From contig NZ_FKBR01000045.1 in assembly GCF_900078335.1 (NCBI RefSeq), positions 62,001 to 126,000 on the forward strand: a DNA stretch of 64,000 bases, given 5' to 3'. A program made the position numbers and the translations under genes. Shown here piece by piece: positions 41,123-50,397 of the stretch. The stretch's first letter is position 1, and the number at the start of each line of letters is the position of its first letter. The DNA is from Bordetella trematum (lineage in GTDB: Bacteria; Pseudomonadota; Gammaproteobacteria; Burkholderiales; Burkholderiaceae_B). Under the pieces are notes generated by a model, which was not told the origin of the DNA, made no database searches, and was given only the letters and a program-made list of their open reading frames with translations.

Positions 41123-43641
41123 TTGACCACGCCCAGGCCCTCGATGTTGTTGTTCAGGGTCGGCACATGGCCATTGCCGGCCGGCGCGGGGGCGGGCGCC
41201 GCCGCCGGCGGTTGCGTCACAGGCACAGGCAGGGCGATGGGCGGCGCGGCCGAGGCGCCCGGCTCCAGGATGCGATTGCCGTCACCCTCGATGGGCTGCA
41301 GCTGATCCAGGAAGTCGGTCAGGGCGTCGCGTGCCCCCAGATCCAGTGCGGCGACGGCTTCGCCCGGCGGGAACTCGGTGTAGTAGTAGTTGCCCTGGTC
41401 GGCGATCAGTCCTTGCGGCATCGGACGGCGTGACGCCTCGGGCTTGCCCTTGAGCATGGGCGCGGAGTAGTCCAGCCAGGTGCTCAAGGCAAGCCCGCTG
41501 CCGAACTCGTTGGTGCCCAGGCTGCGTGGCTGGTCAAAGCCCATCCAGACGGTGGTCACCATGTCGCGGTTGTAGCCCGAGAACCAGACGTCGGCCGCGC
41601 CGTTGGTGGTGCCGGTCTTGCCGGCCAGATCATTGCGCTTGAGGGTGCGATGCACGCGCGCGCCGGTGCCCTTGACCACGGCCTCGCGCAGGATGTCGTC
41701 GATCAGCCAGACCGTGCGGGGATCGACGGCGCGCATGCGTTCGTCGCCGGCGATCTGGGGCTGAGCACGCATCAGCACCTTGCCGGAATGGTCCAGCACG
41801 CGGTCGATGAGGTAGGGCGTAACCAGATAGCCGCCGTTGGCCAGCACGCTGTAGGCGTTGGCGACCTGCAGGGGCGTGGCCGAACCGGCGCCCAGGGCGA
41901 TCGGCAGCACCGCAGGCCAGCGCTCGGCGTCGAAGCCGAAGCGCGTGAGGTACTGGCGGCCATACTCGGGCGTGACCGCCTGCAGCAGGCGGATGGAGAC
42001 CATGTTCTTGGAGCGGTACAGCCCTTCGCGCAAGGTCAGCATGGGCTCGTAGCGGTTGCCGTCATTCTTGGGCTGCCAGGCGCGCGAGCCGGTCTGCTGG
42101 GCCGTCAGGGAGAAGGGCTGGTCGGAGACCTGGGTGCCGGGCGTGAAGCCGCGCTCCAGGGCCGCCGCGTAGAGGAAGGGCTTGATGGTCGAGCCGGGCT
42201 GGCGCCAGGCCTGCGTGACGCGGTTGAATGAGCCGCGATAGAAGTCAAAGCCACCCACCATCGCGAGGATGGCGCCGTCTTCGGGGCGCAGCGACACCAT
42301 GGCGGCCTGCAGGGCCGGCATATTGATGATTTCCCATTGGTCGCCATTGCGGTGGATGTAGACAATCGCGCCGCGCGACAGGCGCTGCTTGGCGTCGGCC
42401 TTGGGATTGAGGGCGCGGGCCACCACGGCCAGCGCCTTTTTGTCGTCGATGGTGACGATGTCGTTGGCGCTGCGGGCCACACGAACCGATTCCGGACTCG
42501 CCTGCAATACGACGGCGGCATACAAGCCGTCGCTGTCGGGGTGCTCGTCCTGTACGCCGTCGAGGATCTCGTCGAAGGCCTGGCTGTCGGATTCGATGTT
42601 CTCGGGCAGCTCCACCCGGCCTTCGGGGCCGGGGTAGACTGCGCGCCGCGTGTAGTCGAGCACGCCATCGCGCACCGCCTGGTAGGCCGCTTCCTGGGCC
42701 TTGGAGTCGAGCGTGGTGTAGACGTCCAGCCCGCGGGTATAGGCTTCTTCGCTGAACACGCCGTACATCAGCTGGCGCACCAGTTCGGCCGGGTACTCGC
42801 CATGCACGGCAAAGCCGCGCTCGGGCCCGCCTTCGCGGCCGCGCACCACGATGGGCTCGGCGCGCGCCTGTTCGACCTGTTCGGGGGTGAGAAAGCCCAG
42901 GGTCTGCATGCGCCCCAGCACATAGCCCTGGCGCGCCTTGGCGCGGGCGAAGTTGGTCAGCGGGTTGGCGCGCGAGGGGGCCTTGGGGATGCCGGCCAGC
43001 ATGGCGGCCTCGGCGGTGGTGATGTCGCTCAGGTTCTTGCCGAAATAGGTGCGCGCCGCGGCGGCAAAGCCATAGGCGCGATGCCCCAGATAGATCTGGT
43101 TCATGTAGAGCTCGAGGATCTGGTCCTTGGTGAGCTCGGATTCGATCTTGTAGGTCAGCAGCAGCTCGTAGAACTTGCGCGAATAGCTTTTCTCCGACGA
43201 CAGATAGAAGTTGCGTGCCACCTGCATGGTGATGGTGCTGGCCCCCTGGCTCTTGGACATATTCACCAGATTGGTGAGCATGGCGCGGGCCACGCCGCTC
43301 CAGTCGATGCCGCCGTGCTCGTAGAAACGGTCGTCCTCGGCGGCGAGCATGGCCTGGCGCATGACGAGGGGGATTTCGTCAAAGCGCAAGACGTTGCGGT
43401 GTTCTTCGCCGAATTCGCCGATCAGCACCTTGTCGGCGGTATAGACCCGCAGCGGTACGCGCGGACGATAGTCCGTCATGGCGTTGAGGTCGGGCAGGCT
43501 GGGCCAGGCCAGGGCCACGGCCAGGCCCAGCGCGATCAGGCCGCTGGCGGCCAGGCCGCCGGCGACCAGGCCGGCTTTCAGGATAAGGCGCTTGCGGCGG
43601 CCCGCTGCGGGGCGCTCGCTGGAGGAAGGGGTGTCAGTCAT
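41119..43641 (-). CDS. mrcA: Penicillin-binding protein 1A, bifunctional transglycosylase/transpeptidase
   Basis: The 840-residue protein has a cytosolic basic start, one membrane helix (about 22-45: LKAGLVAGGLAASGLIALGL), then a GT51 glycosyltransferase domain with catalytic Glu in AAEDDRFYEHGGIDWSG. An OB-like insert follows, and then a transpeptidase with the SxxK Ser in QPGSTIKPFLY, SKN in YRSKNMVSIRL and KTG in AGKTGTTNGA. It polymerises and cross-links peptidoglycan in the periplasm. The C-terminus is a Pro/Ala-rich tail (VTQPPAAAPAPAPAGNG). The ATG at 43641 starts the family similarity. Confidence 0.94.
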   Translation of the reverse strand: MTDTPSSSERPAAGRRKRLILKAGLVAGGLAASGLIALGLAVALAWPSLPDLNAMTDYRPRVPLRVYTADKVLIGEFGEEHRNVLRFDEIPLVMRQAMLAAEDDRFYEHGGIDWSGVARAMLTNLVNMSKSQGASTITMQVARNFYLSSEKSYSRKFYELLLTYKIESELTKDQILELYMNQIYLGHRAYGFAAAARTYFGKNLSDITTAEAAMLAGIPKAPSRANPLTNFARAKARQGYVLGRMQTLGFLTPEQVEQARAEPIVVRGREGGPERGFAVHGEYPAELVRQLMYGVFSEEAYTRGLDVYTTLDSKAQEAAYQAVRDGVLDYTRRAVYPGPEGRVELPENIESDSQAFDEILDGVQDEHPDSDGLYAAVVLQASPESVRVARSANDIVTIDDKKALAVVARALNPKADAKQRLSRGAIVYIHRNGDQWEIINMPALQAAMVSLRPEDGAILAMVGGFDFYRGSFNRVTQAWRQPGSTIKPFLYAAALERGFTPGTQVSDQPFSLTAQQTGSRAWQPKNDGNRYEPMLTLREGLYRSKNMVSIRLLQAVTPEYGRQYLTRFGFDAERWPAVLPIALGAGSATPLQVANAYSVLANGGYLVTPYLIDRVLDHSGKVLMRAQPQIAGDERMRAVDPRTVWLIDDILREAVVKGTGARVHRTLKRNDLAGKTGTTNGAADVWFSGYNRDMVTTVWMGFDQPRSLGTNEFGSGLALSTWLDYSAPMLKGKPEASRRPMPQGLIADQGNYYYTEFPPGEAVAALDLGARDALTDFLDQLQPIEGDGNRILEPGASAAPPIALPVPVTQPPAAAPAPAPAGNGHVPTLNNNIEGLGVVN

Positions 43642-43710
43642 CGGAGCCGATTCTAGGGCAGAACCGGATAGACCGTCTTGAGCAGCTAAAGGTTTCCGTA
43701 ACCAAACATG

Positions 43711-43730
43711 GCCGCCGGCGAGCCGGCGGC
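43711..43730 (-). terminator. Hairpin after the S9 peptidase gene
   Basis: A 9-bp stem GCCGCCGGC/GCCGGCGGC with a 2-base loop lies just past the stop of the leftward S9 peptidase gene. The T-run is weak (TGTTT). Confidence 0.4.
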
Positions 43731-43738
43731 CCGGGAGA

Positions 43739-45652
43739 TCAGGGCTTCAGGTGCTCGGTGAGGAACTTTTCCATGGCGGCGTAGAACTCGAACTTGTTCT
43801 CGTCGTTGTGGAAGCCGTGTCCTTCGTTGTCTTTCACCATGTATTCGACCTCTACGCCGCGCTTGCGCAGGGCTTCGACCACCTGGTCGCTCTCGGCCTT
43901 GTTGACGCGCGGATCCTTGGCGCCTTGCGCAATGAACAGCGGCGTCTTGATGCGATCGACGTGCAGCGCCGGCGAGGTGGCCGCCAGGCGCTCCTTATCG
44001 CGCTCGGGGTCGCCGACCATATCCTGCATTTTCGCCAGCAGCGGTTTCCAGTAGGGTGGAATGGTCTGCATGAAGGTGAAGAGGTTGGAGACGCCGACAT
44101 AATCCACCGCCGCCGCGTACAGCTCCGGGGTGAAGGTGATGCCGGCCAGCGTGGCGTAACCGCCGTAGCTGCCGCCATAAATGCCGATACGCTTGGGGTC
44201 GGCGATGCCCTGGTCGATCAGCCACTGAACACCGTCAGTGATGTCGTCCTGCATGGCCAGGCCCCATTGGCCGAAGCTGGCCTCCCAGAACTTGCGGCCA
44301 TAGCCGGTGGAGCCGCGGAAGTTCATCTGCAGGACGCAGAAGCCGCGGTTGGCCAGGAACTGCACTTCCGGGTTGTAGCCCCAGCTGTCGCGCGCCCACG
44401 GCCCGCCGTGCGGGTTGACGATGCAGGCGAGATTCTTCGGGTCGCGGCCCTTGGGCAGGGTCAGGTAGCCGTGGATGGTCAGGCCGTCGCGCGCGGTGTA
44501 CTGGATCGGGCGCACTTCGGCCATGTCGGCCTCGGGCAGTGCCGGGTTGATGTCGGCCAGCTTGTGCAGGTTGTCGCGGGCGGCGTCGTAGAGGTAGCGC
44601 GCACCGGGGGTGCGGTCGTTGTAGGCCGCCACGATGAAGACGTCTTCGTCGCGGTTGCTGCTTTGCAGGCTGAGCTCGTAGCCCGGCAGATGACGGGCCA
44701 GCCTGGCGTACAGGGCTTCGGTCTCGGGATCGAAGAAGTGGTACTGCGGCTTGTCGGTCTGGTAGGCCGCCAGCGTCAGGACCTTGCGCTTGCGCGAATA
44801 GCCGGCGGCGTCCAGATCGACTGTCCCGGGTTCGAAGATCAGGGTTTCGTCATCCGGCCGGGCCGGGTCGATCTCGACCAGCGCGAGGCGGTCGCGACCG
44901 CGATTGGACAGCGCATAGAGCCGCTTGTCATCGAAGGTGAACAGCGCCGGGCTGACCGAGGTACGGTAGTCGGTGGTGATCAGGGGGCGGAACGGCGATT
45001 GCTCGTCGTCGCGGTAGAGCAGGGTGGTGTTCAGGCCGTCGCTGGTGATGGCAGCGCGCACACGGCCCTGGTGGTCGGTCTGCCAGCCGACCACGTTGCC
45101 CGGGTTCTCGGCCACGCGCGTGGCCTGGCCGGTATGTACATTGACGCGATAGACGTCGAACACCTGCGGGTCGCGCTGGTTGTGAGACAGCAGGATGTGA
45201 TCGGGATCGTCGGGCAGGTCGTCTTCGATGCCGGCGCGCACGCCGTCGAACGGCGTCAGGTCGGTGACCTTGCCGTTACGGGTGTCGACGGCGACCACGT
45301 GGAAGTTCTCGTCGCCACCGAAGTCTTTCTGGTAGAGGACGGTATGGTTGCCCTTCCAGAAGAAGTTGCTGATGTCGCGCGCGCTTTCGTGAGTCAGCTG
45401 TTGCGCCTCGCCCTGGGGTTTGCCGTCGGCCAGGGGCTGCACGTAGATATTCATGCGCGCGGGCTGGCCGTCGACGCTTACCGGCTGCATGAAGCCCAGG
45501 CTCCTGCCGTCATCGGCCAGCCGGAAAAAACCGCGCTCCGGGTTGCGGAAGAAATCTTTCAGGGGGTAGGTTTGCGGGGGCTGGGCAGCCGCGCCTGCGG
45601 CCGCGCCGATCAGGCCGGCGGTCAGCAGGGTGCGCATCATGAGTTTCAGCAA
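43739..45652 (-). CDS. S9-family (prolyl oligopeptidase-like) peptidase
   Basis: The 637-residue protein has a signal peptide ([20 protein letters not shown]), an N-terminal beta-propeller and a C-terminal alpha/beta hydrolase domain. The nucleophile Ser is in [11 protein letters not shown], the Asp in [13 protein letters not shown] and the His in [11 protein letters not shown]. It should cleave peptides in the periplasm. The start is unusual: TTG at 45652 lies 6 bases after GGAG, while the ATGs at 45640 and 45637 have none. I report TTG, with ATG 45640 as the alternative; both leave a signal peptide. Confidence 0.87.
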   Translation of the reverse strand: MLKLMMRTLLTAGLIGAAAGAAAQPPQTYPLKDFFRNPERGFFRLADDGRSLGFMQPVSVDGQPARMNIYVQPLADGKPQGEAQQLTHESARDISNFFWKGNHTVLYQKDFGGDENFHVVAVDTRNGKVTDLTPFDGVRAGIEDDLPDDPDHILLSHNQRDPQVFDVYRVNVHTGQATRVAENPGNVVGWQTDHQGRVRAAITSDGLNTTLLYRDDEQSPFRPLITTDYRTSVSPALFTFDDKRLYALSNRGRDRLALVEIDPARPDDETLIFEPGTVDLDAAGYSRKRKVLTLAAYQTDKPQYHFFDPETEALYARLARHLPGYELSLQSSNRDEDVFIVAAYNDRTPGARYLYDAARDNLHKLADINPALPEADMAEVRPIQYTARDGLTIHGYLTLPKGRDPKNLACIVNPHGGPWARDSWGYNPEVQFLANRGFCVLQMNFRGSTGYGRKFWEASFGQWGLAMQDDITDGVQWLIDQGIADPKRIGIYGGSYGGYATLAGITFTPELYAAAVDYVGVSNLFTFMQTIPPYWKPLLAKMQDMVGDPERDKERLAATSPALHVDRIKTPLFIAQGAKDPRVNKAESDQVVEALRKRGVEVEYMVKDNEGHGFHNDENKFEFYAAMEKFLTEHLKP

Positions 45653-45810
45653 AATGGTCTCCGGACTCGGGCGCCGGCGGCCGGGCAGGCCAGCGGCGTG
45701 AACGGGATGGCGCGCGCAGGCGCCAGCGGGGTTTCATCATGCCATAGCCGTTCGCACGCCGTCGAATCGCCTGGAAATGCGGGATAATCGCGGCAGTCTA
45801 TGGAGGAATC

Positions 45811-46257
45811 ATGTTCAAAGCCATCCCCCTTGCGGCAGCCGTTCTGGCCCTGGCAGGATGCACCGTGGGGACCGGTCCCAATGGCGGCGCCCTGTCGGCC
45901 GACATGCAGGCCAAGGTTTCCTATCAGGCCGCCTACGAGGCGGCCATGGCGCAGGCCCAGCGCTGCCTGCTCGGACAGGGCGGCTATCGCCTGGACGGCA
46001 AGCTGGAGCAGGGCACTGCGCTGGTGCGCGTGCTGGCGCCCATGAGCGATAACGAAATGACGCGCGTGGAAATCAAATCCAGCGGGCCGGACAGCGCGGC
46101 AGTGCACATCAACATGTGGGGCCGCAGCATCTGGAACCGCGACGCACTGCGCGCCATGAAAGAGGCCGTCACCTTCGGCGTGCCGTCCTGCGTCAGTTAC
46201 ATGCCGGGCGACCCCAGGCCCGCCGAGGAAGTCTGGACGCTGCCGCGTCCGCGCTAG
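45811..46257 (+). CDS. Small lipoprotein, function unknown
   Basis: The 148-residue protein has a lipoprotein signal (MFKAIPLAAAVLALAGCTVG, lipobox LAGC). The mature part is alpha/beta with two spaced Cys (AQRCLLGQGGY and VPSCVSYMPG). I recognise no functional family, though similar lipoproteins seem common in Bordetella. ATG 45811 follows TGGAGG. It converges closely on the thioesterase gene (3-base gap). Confidence 0.75.
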   Translation: MFKAIPLAAAVLALAGCTVGTGPNGGALSADMQAKVSYQAAYEAAMAQAQRCLLGQGGYRLDGKLEQGTALVRVLAPMSDNEMTRVEIKSSGPDSAAVHINMWGRSIWNRDALRAMKEAVTFGVPSCVSYMPGDPRPAEEVWTLPRPR

Positions 46258-46260
46258 GCT

Positions 46261-46689
46261 TCAGTCGCCGCCCGGGCGCTGCGGCACCAGCTTGAAGGTG
46301 GCCGAAGACTTGGCCACCAGCTCGCCGCTGGCATTGTGGATTTCTCCCTCACAGAAGGCGATCGACTTGCCCAGGCGCAGACAGCGCGCGGAGACGATCA
46401 GATCGCCCAACGCCGGCGCCAGGAAGCTGGTGTTCATGTCGATGGTGGCCATGCCGACATTGTTGCGGGTGCCGCGCGCGGCCGCGCTCATGGTGAAATC
46501 CAGCACGCTCATCAGAGTGCCGCCGTGCACGTGTCCGCGACTGTTGGTCAGCGCCTCGCGCCAGGGAAGGCGGCAGCGCGCGGCTCCATCTTCGATGGCT
46601 TCGGGGATCAGGCCCATCAGGTTCATCAAGGGAATATGCAGGCCGAAGTAATCGGTGGCGGGCGTTTCGTGCTGCGTGGAATCGGTCAT
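46261..46689 (-). CDS. PaaI-type hotdog-fold thioesterase
   Basis: The 142-residue protein has the hotdog-thioesterase sequence [20 protein letters not shown], where HGG and the following Asp form the active site, and the strands [20 protein letters not shown]. Such enzymes hydrolyse acyl-CoA or aryl-CoA thioesters in the cytosol. ATG 46689 was chosen by family similarity; the frame runs to 46905 but that part is not homologous. No clear ribosome site. It is divergent from dinB. Confidence 0.85.
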   Translation of the reverse strand: MTDSTQHETPATDYFGLHIPLMNLMGLIPEAIEDGAARCRLPWREALTNSRGHVHGGTLMSVLDFTMSAAARGTRNNVGMATIDMNTSFLAPALGDLIVSARCLRLGKSIAFCEGEIHNASGELVAKSSATFKLVPQRPGGD

Positions 46690-46817
46690 CGGGGAAGAAA
46701 AACGTTCTGCGAAAAGCGGCCACTGTAGCGCGAAAAAACCGGCCTCTCCAGGCGCGTGGCCGCGCCGTGGCCGGCCTGGCGCTGCAGGCGCCGGCCAGAC
46801 GGGCCATAATATCGGTA

Positions 46818-46833
46818 CCGTATAAATATCCAG
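46818..46833. promoter_or_regulatory. LexA (SOS) box upstream of dinB, two mismatches
   Basis: CCGTATAAATATCCAG against the consensus CTGT-N8-ACAG: one mismatch in each conserved arm (CCGT, CCAG). It lies 34 bases before dinB and shares its core with the perfect box upstream of imuA. Confidence 0.7.
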
Positions 46834-46867
46834 TAGTCCGGCCCGCCGCCGTCGGGCCATCAGGTGC

Positions 46868-47956
46868 ATGACTGATCCGATCCGAAAAATCGTGCATGTC
46901 GACATGGACGCGTTCTATGCCTCCGTCGAGCAGCGCGACCGTCCCGACCTGCGTGGCCTGCCCGTGGTGGTGGCCTGGACCGGTGCGCGGTCGGTGGTCT
47001 GTGCGGCCTCCTATGAGGCGCGCCGTTATGGCGTGCATTCGGCCATGGCGGTGGCGCGCGCCCAGCGCTTGTGTCCGGACGCGGTCTATGTGCCGCCGGA
47101 TTTCAATCGCTACCGCGAGGTCTCGCGCCAGGTGCGCGCCATCATGGCGCGTCACACCGACCTCATCGAGCCGTTGTCGCTGGACGAAGCCTATCTCGAT
47201 GTGACCGTCAACAAGCTGGGGATGGCCTCGGCCACGGCCGTGGCCGAGGCCATCCGCGCGCAGATCCGCCAGGAAACCGGCCTGACCGCCTCGGCGGGCG
47301 TGGCGCCCAACAAATTCCTCGCCAAGATCGCCTCCGACTGGAACAAGCCGGACGGCTTGTTCGTGATTCCGCCGGCGCGCGTGCTGGCTTTTCTGGAGCC
47401 CCTGCCGGTGCGCAAGGTGCCTGGGGTGGGCAAGGTCATGCAGGGCAGGTTGCAGGCGCTGGGTGTCGAGACGGTGGGGGATCTGGCCGGGCGCGAACAG
47501 GGCGAGCTGGAGCACCTGTTCGGCCGGTATGGGCGTCGCCTGTACGAGTTGGCGCGCGGGATCGACCATCGCGAGGTGCAGCCGGACCAGCCCTTGCAGC
47601 AGATCTCGGCGGAAAACACCTTCGAGCGCGACCGGCGTCTGGACGAACTGGACGAGGCCCTGGCGCAACTGGCCACGCGTGTCTGGGAGCAGGCGCGCAA
47701 GAAGGGGCGGCTGGGCCGCACGGTGGTGCTCAAGCTCAAGACCGACCGCTTCCGGTTGCTCACGCGCAGCCTGACGCTGCCGCAGCCGCCGGCCTCGCCC
47801 GAAGCCTTGGCCCAGGTGGCGCGCCAGTTGTGCGGGCGGGTGGATCTGCCGGCCCAGACCCGCTACCGGCTGGCGGGCGTGGGCATGAGCAATTTCGCCG
47901 AGCCCGAAACGGGCGAGGGCCCGCGCCAGCCGGATCTGTTCGGCGGCGTGTTCTAG
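46868..47956 (+). CDS. dinB: DNA polymerase IV
   Basis: A 362-residue Y-family polymerase with the metal-binding motifs [13 protein letters not shown] (Asp near residue 12) and [10 protein letters not shown] (Asp-Glu pair), the helix-hairpin-helix region ([20 protein letters not shown]) and a little-finger domain. It does error-prone bypass of minor-groove lesions. A C-terminal segment QPDLFGGVF resembles a beta-clamp binding motif (QPDLF). The ATG at 46868 follows a GGTGC region. The LexA-like box at 46818 indicates SOS control. Confidence 0.95.
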   Translation: MTDPIRKIVHVDMDAFYASVEQRDRPDLRGLPVVVAWTGARSVVCAASYEARRYGVHSAMAVARAQRLCPDAVYVPPDFNRYREVSRQVRAIMARHTDLIEPLSLDEAYLDVTVNKLGMASATAVAEAIRAQIRQETGLTASAGVAPNKFLAKIASDWNKPDGLFVIPPARVLAFLEPLPVRKVPGVGKVMQGRLQALGVETVGDLAGREQGELEHLFGRYGRRLYELARGIDHREVQPDQPLQQISAENTFERDRRLDELDEALAQLATRVWEQARKKGRLGRTVVLKLKTDRFRLLTRSLTLPQPPASPEALAQVARQLCGRVDLPAQTRYRLAGVGMSNFAEPETGEGPRQPDLFGGVF

Positions 47957-47969
47957 GCCGCCGGAGCGT

Positions 47970-48431
47970 TCAGGCCAGGCGGGCCTTGACCTGCTGCGAC
48001 AGCTGGGACATGTCGGCCCGGCCGGCCAGCGCCGGCTTGAGGATGGCCATGATCTTGCCCATGGCGGCCGGCCCGCTGACGCCTTGCGCCGCCACGTCGG
48101 CAAAGGCGGCGTCGATGGCGGCCTCGACTTCCTCGGCGCTGGCGGCGGCCGGCAGGAACTCCTGCAGCACCGCCAGTTCGGCCTTTTCCTGCTCGGCGGT
48201 CTCGGTCCGGCCGGCGGCCTCGAAGGCGGCGATCGACTCGCGTCGTTGCTTGACCTGCTTCTCGACGATGGCGGTGATCTCGGCGTCGCTGACGTCGCGG
48301 CGCTCATCGACTTCCTTTTGCTTGATAGCGGCCATCAGGAAGCGCAGGGTGGCCAGGCGGGCGCTGTCCTTGGCGCGCATGGCCTGCTTCTGAGCGTCGA
48401 GCAGGGCGGTCTTGAGCGTCTGGGTGCTCAT
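47970..48431 (-). CDS. GatB/YqeY-domain protein
   Basis: The 153-residue protein matches YqeY: an N-terminal helical part (TLKTALLDAQKQAMRAKDSA, then ATLRFLMAAIKQKEVDERRD) and a C-terminal tail-type domain with GPAAMGKIMAILKPALAG. YqeY is homologous to the tRNA-binding tail of GatB and its role is unsettled. It is divergent from hmp, and their 135-base intergenic region contains an NsrR box. Confidence 0.92.
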   Translation of the reverse strand: MSTQTLKTALLDAQKQAMRAKDSARLATLRFLMAAIKQKEVDERRDVSDAEITAIVEKQVKQRRESIAAFEAAGRTETAEQEKAELAVLQEFLPAAASAEEVEAAIDAAFADVAAQGVSGPAAMGKIMAILKPALAGRADMSQLSQQVKARLA

Positions 48432-48506
48432 GGATGAATCCTTCAGTGTTGCGTCGAAGCCCGTGTTTTAACTCTCGCGGGCCCGATGCAGCAAGCGCGC
48501 ATTTAA

Positions 48507-48529
48507 AACATGTAGAATAAATACATCTT
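48507..48529. promoter_or_regulatory. NsrR binding site upstream of hmp
   Basis: A 23-base imperfect inverted repeat: left arm AACATGTAGAA, centre T, right arm AAATACATCTT. It fits the known NsrR pattern (AAGATGYATTT-like arms) with few mismatches. A TAGAAT -10 candidate lies inside it, so bound NsrR would block transcription. Confidence 0.78.
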
Positions 48530-48566
48530 TAAAGCCGGGCTGCCGGCAATCTCTCAGGAGCCATGC

Positions 48567-49793
48567 ATGTTGAGTGCAACCGTACGTGAGCTGGTCAAAT
48601 CCACCGCCCCTGTTCTGAAGACCCATGGCGAAGCGTTGACGCGCCATTTCTACGCGCGCATGTTCCAGCACAATCCGGAACTCAAGCAGGTGTTCAACCA
48701 GGGCCACCAGCAAAGCGGCCAGCAGCAGCAGGCGCTGGCCATGGCCGTCGCGGCCTATGCCGAGCATATCGATGATCCGTCGGTACTCGGGCCGGTGCTG
48801 GAGCGCATCGCGCACAAGCATGTCAGCCTTAGCGTGCGTCCTGAGCAGTACGCCATCGTGGGCAAGCATTTGCTGGCCTCGATCCGCGAGGTGCTGGGCG
48901 ATGCGGCCACCGATGAGCTGATCGACGCCTGGGCGGCGGCCTATGGCCAGTTGGTCGACGTGCTGGTGGGCATCGAGTCGCGCATGTATGCCGAAGCGGC
49001 CACCAAGGAGGGCGGCTGGAGCGGCTGGCGCGGCTTCAAGGTGGTGGGCAAGGTGCCCGAGAGCGCCGAGATCACGTCTTTCTATCTGCGCCCGGTCGAT
49101 GGCGGTCCGCTGCCCGACTATCAGCCTGGCCAGTATCTGTCGGTGCGTCTGTATCTGCCCGAACATGGCCTGGTGCAGCCGCGCCAGTACAGCCTGTCGG
49201 ATGCGCCGGGCAAGGACAGCCTGCGCATTTCGGTCAAGCGCGAGGCAGCCGGCGCAGGTCCGGCTGGCCAGGTTTCCAATCGCCTGCACGACCATGTTCA
49301 GGAAGGCGATGTGCTGGACGTCGCGCCGCCTTGTGGCGATTTCGTGCTGCGCCGCGATGGGCAGGGGCCGGTGGTGATGATCTCCGGCGGGGTCGGCATC
49401 ACGCCCATGATGGCCATGCTCAATACCTTGCTGGCCCGCCAGCAAGCCGGCGAGGCGGCGCGCGAGCTGCGTTTCGTGCATGCCTGCCGCCAGGCATCGG
49501 TGCATGCCATGCGCGACGAGATCAACGAGGCAGCCCGCCAGCACGCCAATCTGCGCCGCCATGTGTTCTATGAGCACGTGGCCGAAGGCGACCGCCAGGG
49601 CGTTGACTACGACTACGCCGGGCGCATCGAATGGCAGCGCATCGCCGATGACGTGGTGTTGCCCGAAGCGGATTATTATCTGTGTGGCCCGCTGCCTTTC
49701 ATGCGGGACCAGCACGATGCCCTGCGCGCGCGCGGGGTGCCGGCCGAGCGTATCCATGCCGAGGCTTTCGGCACGGGCGGTCCTGGCTGGTAA
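48567..49793 (+). CDS. hmp: Flavohemoprotein, nitric oxide dioxygenase
   Basis: The 408-residue protein has a globin domain with proximal His85 (AHKHVSL) and distal-side Tyr29 (HFYARMF). An FAD domain follows with RQYSLSD (about residues 210-216), then an NAD(P)H domain with GGVGITPMMAML (about 273-284). It converts NO and oxygen to nitrate in the cytosol. ATG 48567 starts the globin domain. The NsrR box just upstream and the nsrR gene 50 bases downstream form a complete NO-sensing circuit. Confidence 0.96.
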   Translation: MLSATVRELVKSTAPVLKTHGEALTRHFYARMFQHNPELKQVFNQGHQQSGQQQQALAMAVAAYAEHIDDPSVLGPVLERIAHKHVSLSVRPEQYAIVGKHLLASIREVLGDAATDELIDAWAAAYGQLVDVLVGIESRMYAEAATKEGGWSGWRGFKVVGKVPESAEITSFYLRPVDGGPLPDYQPGQYLSVRLYLPEHGLVQPRQYSLSDAPGKDSLRISVKREAAGAGPAGQVSNRLHDHVQEGDVLDVAPPCGDFVLRRDGQGPVVMISGGVGITPMMAMLNTLLARQQAGEAARELRFVHACRQASVHAMRDEINEAARQHANLRRHVFYEHVAEGDRQGVDYDYAGRIEWQRIADDVVLPEADYYLCGPLPFMRDQHDALRARGVPAERIHAEAFGTGGPGW

Positions 49794-49843
49794 GGCGGTT
49801 TTCCTGCCTCGCCGAGGCGTACCCCGGTTTTTCATAGGCCTGA

Positions 49844-50308
49844 ATGCAACTGACCCGCTTTACCGATTTTGGCCTGCGTGTGCTGATGTACCTCACGCAG
49901 TGCCGCGACCGCGAAAAACCCGTGACGATCCCCGAGATCGCCGAGCGTTTCGAGATCTCGCGCCATCATCTGGTGAAAGTGGTGCATTTCATGTCGCAGC
50001 AGGGCTGGGTGGCCGCCACCCGGGGCAAGGGCGGCGGGCTGGCGCTGGCGCGCGCAGCCTCCGACTACCGGCTCGGCGAGCTGGTGCGCACCCTGGAGCA
50101 TCAGGGGGGGCTGGTCGATTGTGCCGACCCGCCCTGTGCGCTGCAGGGGGCCTGCCGCCTGACCGGGGTGCTGCAGGAGGCCTTGCGCAGCTTCTATGCC
50201 TTTCTGGATGGCCATACCTTGGCGGAACTGGTCGGCTCGCCGACCGGCGCGGCCATCATCCGTCTGCATCGACCGATGCGAGAAACCAAGCCAGAAACCA
50301 AACCTTAG
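49844..50308 (+). CDS. nsrR: Rrf2-family NO-sensing repressor NsrR
   Basis: The 154-residue protein has an Rrf2 winged helix (LTRFTDFGLRVLMYLTQCRD, then EIAERFEISRHHLVKVVHFM). The cluster ligands are Cys93, Cys98 and Cys104 (CADPPCALQGAC, spacing C-x4-C-x5-C), the same spacing as in E. coli NsrR. NO destroys the [Fe-S] cluster and releases repression. It lies 50 bases after hmp, whose promoter carries an NsrR box. No clear NsrR box precedes nsrR itself, so it may be read through from hmp. Confidence 0.94.
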   Translation: MQLTRFTDFGLRVLMYLTQCRDREKPVTIPEIAERFEISRHHLVKVVHFMSQQGWVAATRGKGGGLALARAASDYRLGELVRTLEHQGGLVDCADPPCALQGACRLTGVLQEALRSFYAFLDGHTLAELVGSPTGAAIIRLHRPMRETKPETKP

Positions 50309-50329
50309 GTTATGGATAGTCCTCACAAA

Positions 50330-50382
50330 GGCATTTGCCCCTGAGAGCTTCGCCCTCGGACAATAGGGTTTCGATTCCTATT
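50330..50382 (+). other. Three consecutive hairpins in the leader of dadA
   Basis: Between the nsrR stop and dadA lie GGCA-tt-TGCC (50330-50339), a 7-bp stem with one mismatch CTGAGAG-CTTCG-CCCTCGG (50341-50359), and AATAGG-N9-CCTATT (50362-50382). The dadA start follows 15 bases later. The packing suggests a structured RNA leader. No known riboswitch pattern fits. Confidence 0.4.
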
Positions 50383-50397
50383 CTGGGTGGCAAGGTT

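Noticed and set aside
43751-45787. 678-codon plus-strand frame opposite the S9 peptidase gene
   Set aside because: The minus-strand protein has an intact catalytic triad and signal peptide; the plus frame has no recognisable domain.
50330-50360. Minus-strand string resembling part of a glycine riboswitch (CTCTCAGGGGCAAA...GGAC)
   Set aside because: Only the 3' half of the pattern is present, the pairing partner GGAGAG is missing, and on that strand nothing downstream would be controlled because nsrR is antisense.
50362-50390. T-arm-like GGGTTTCGATTCC suggesting a tRNA or tRNA remnant before dadA
   Set aside because: The loop has one T too many, the 53-61 pair is wrong, and no acceptor, D or anticodon arm can be folded around it.
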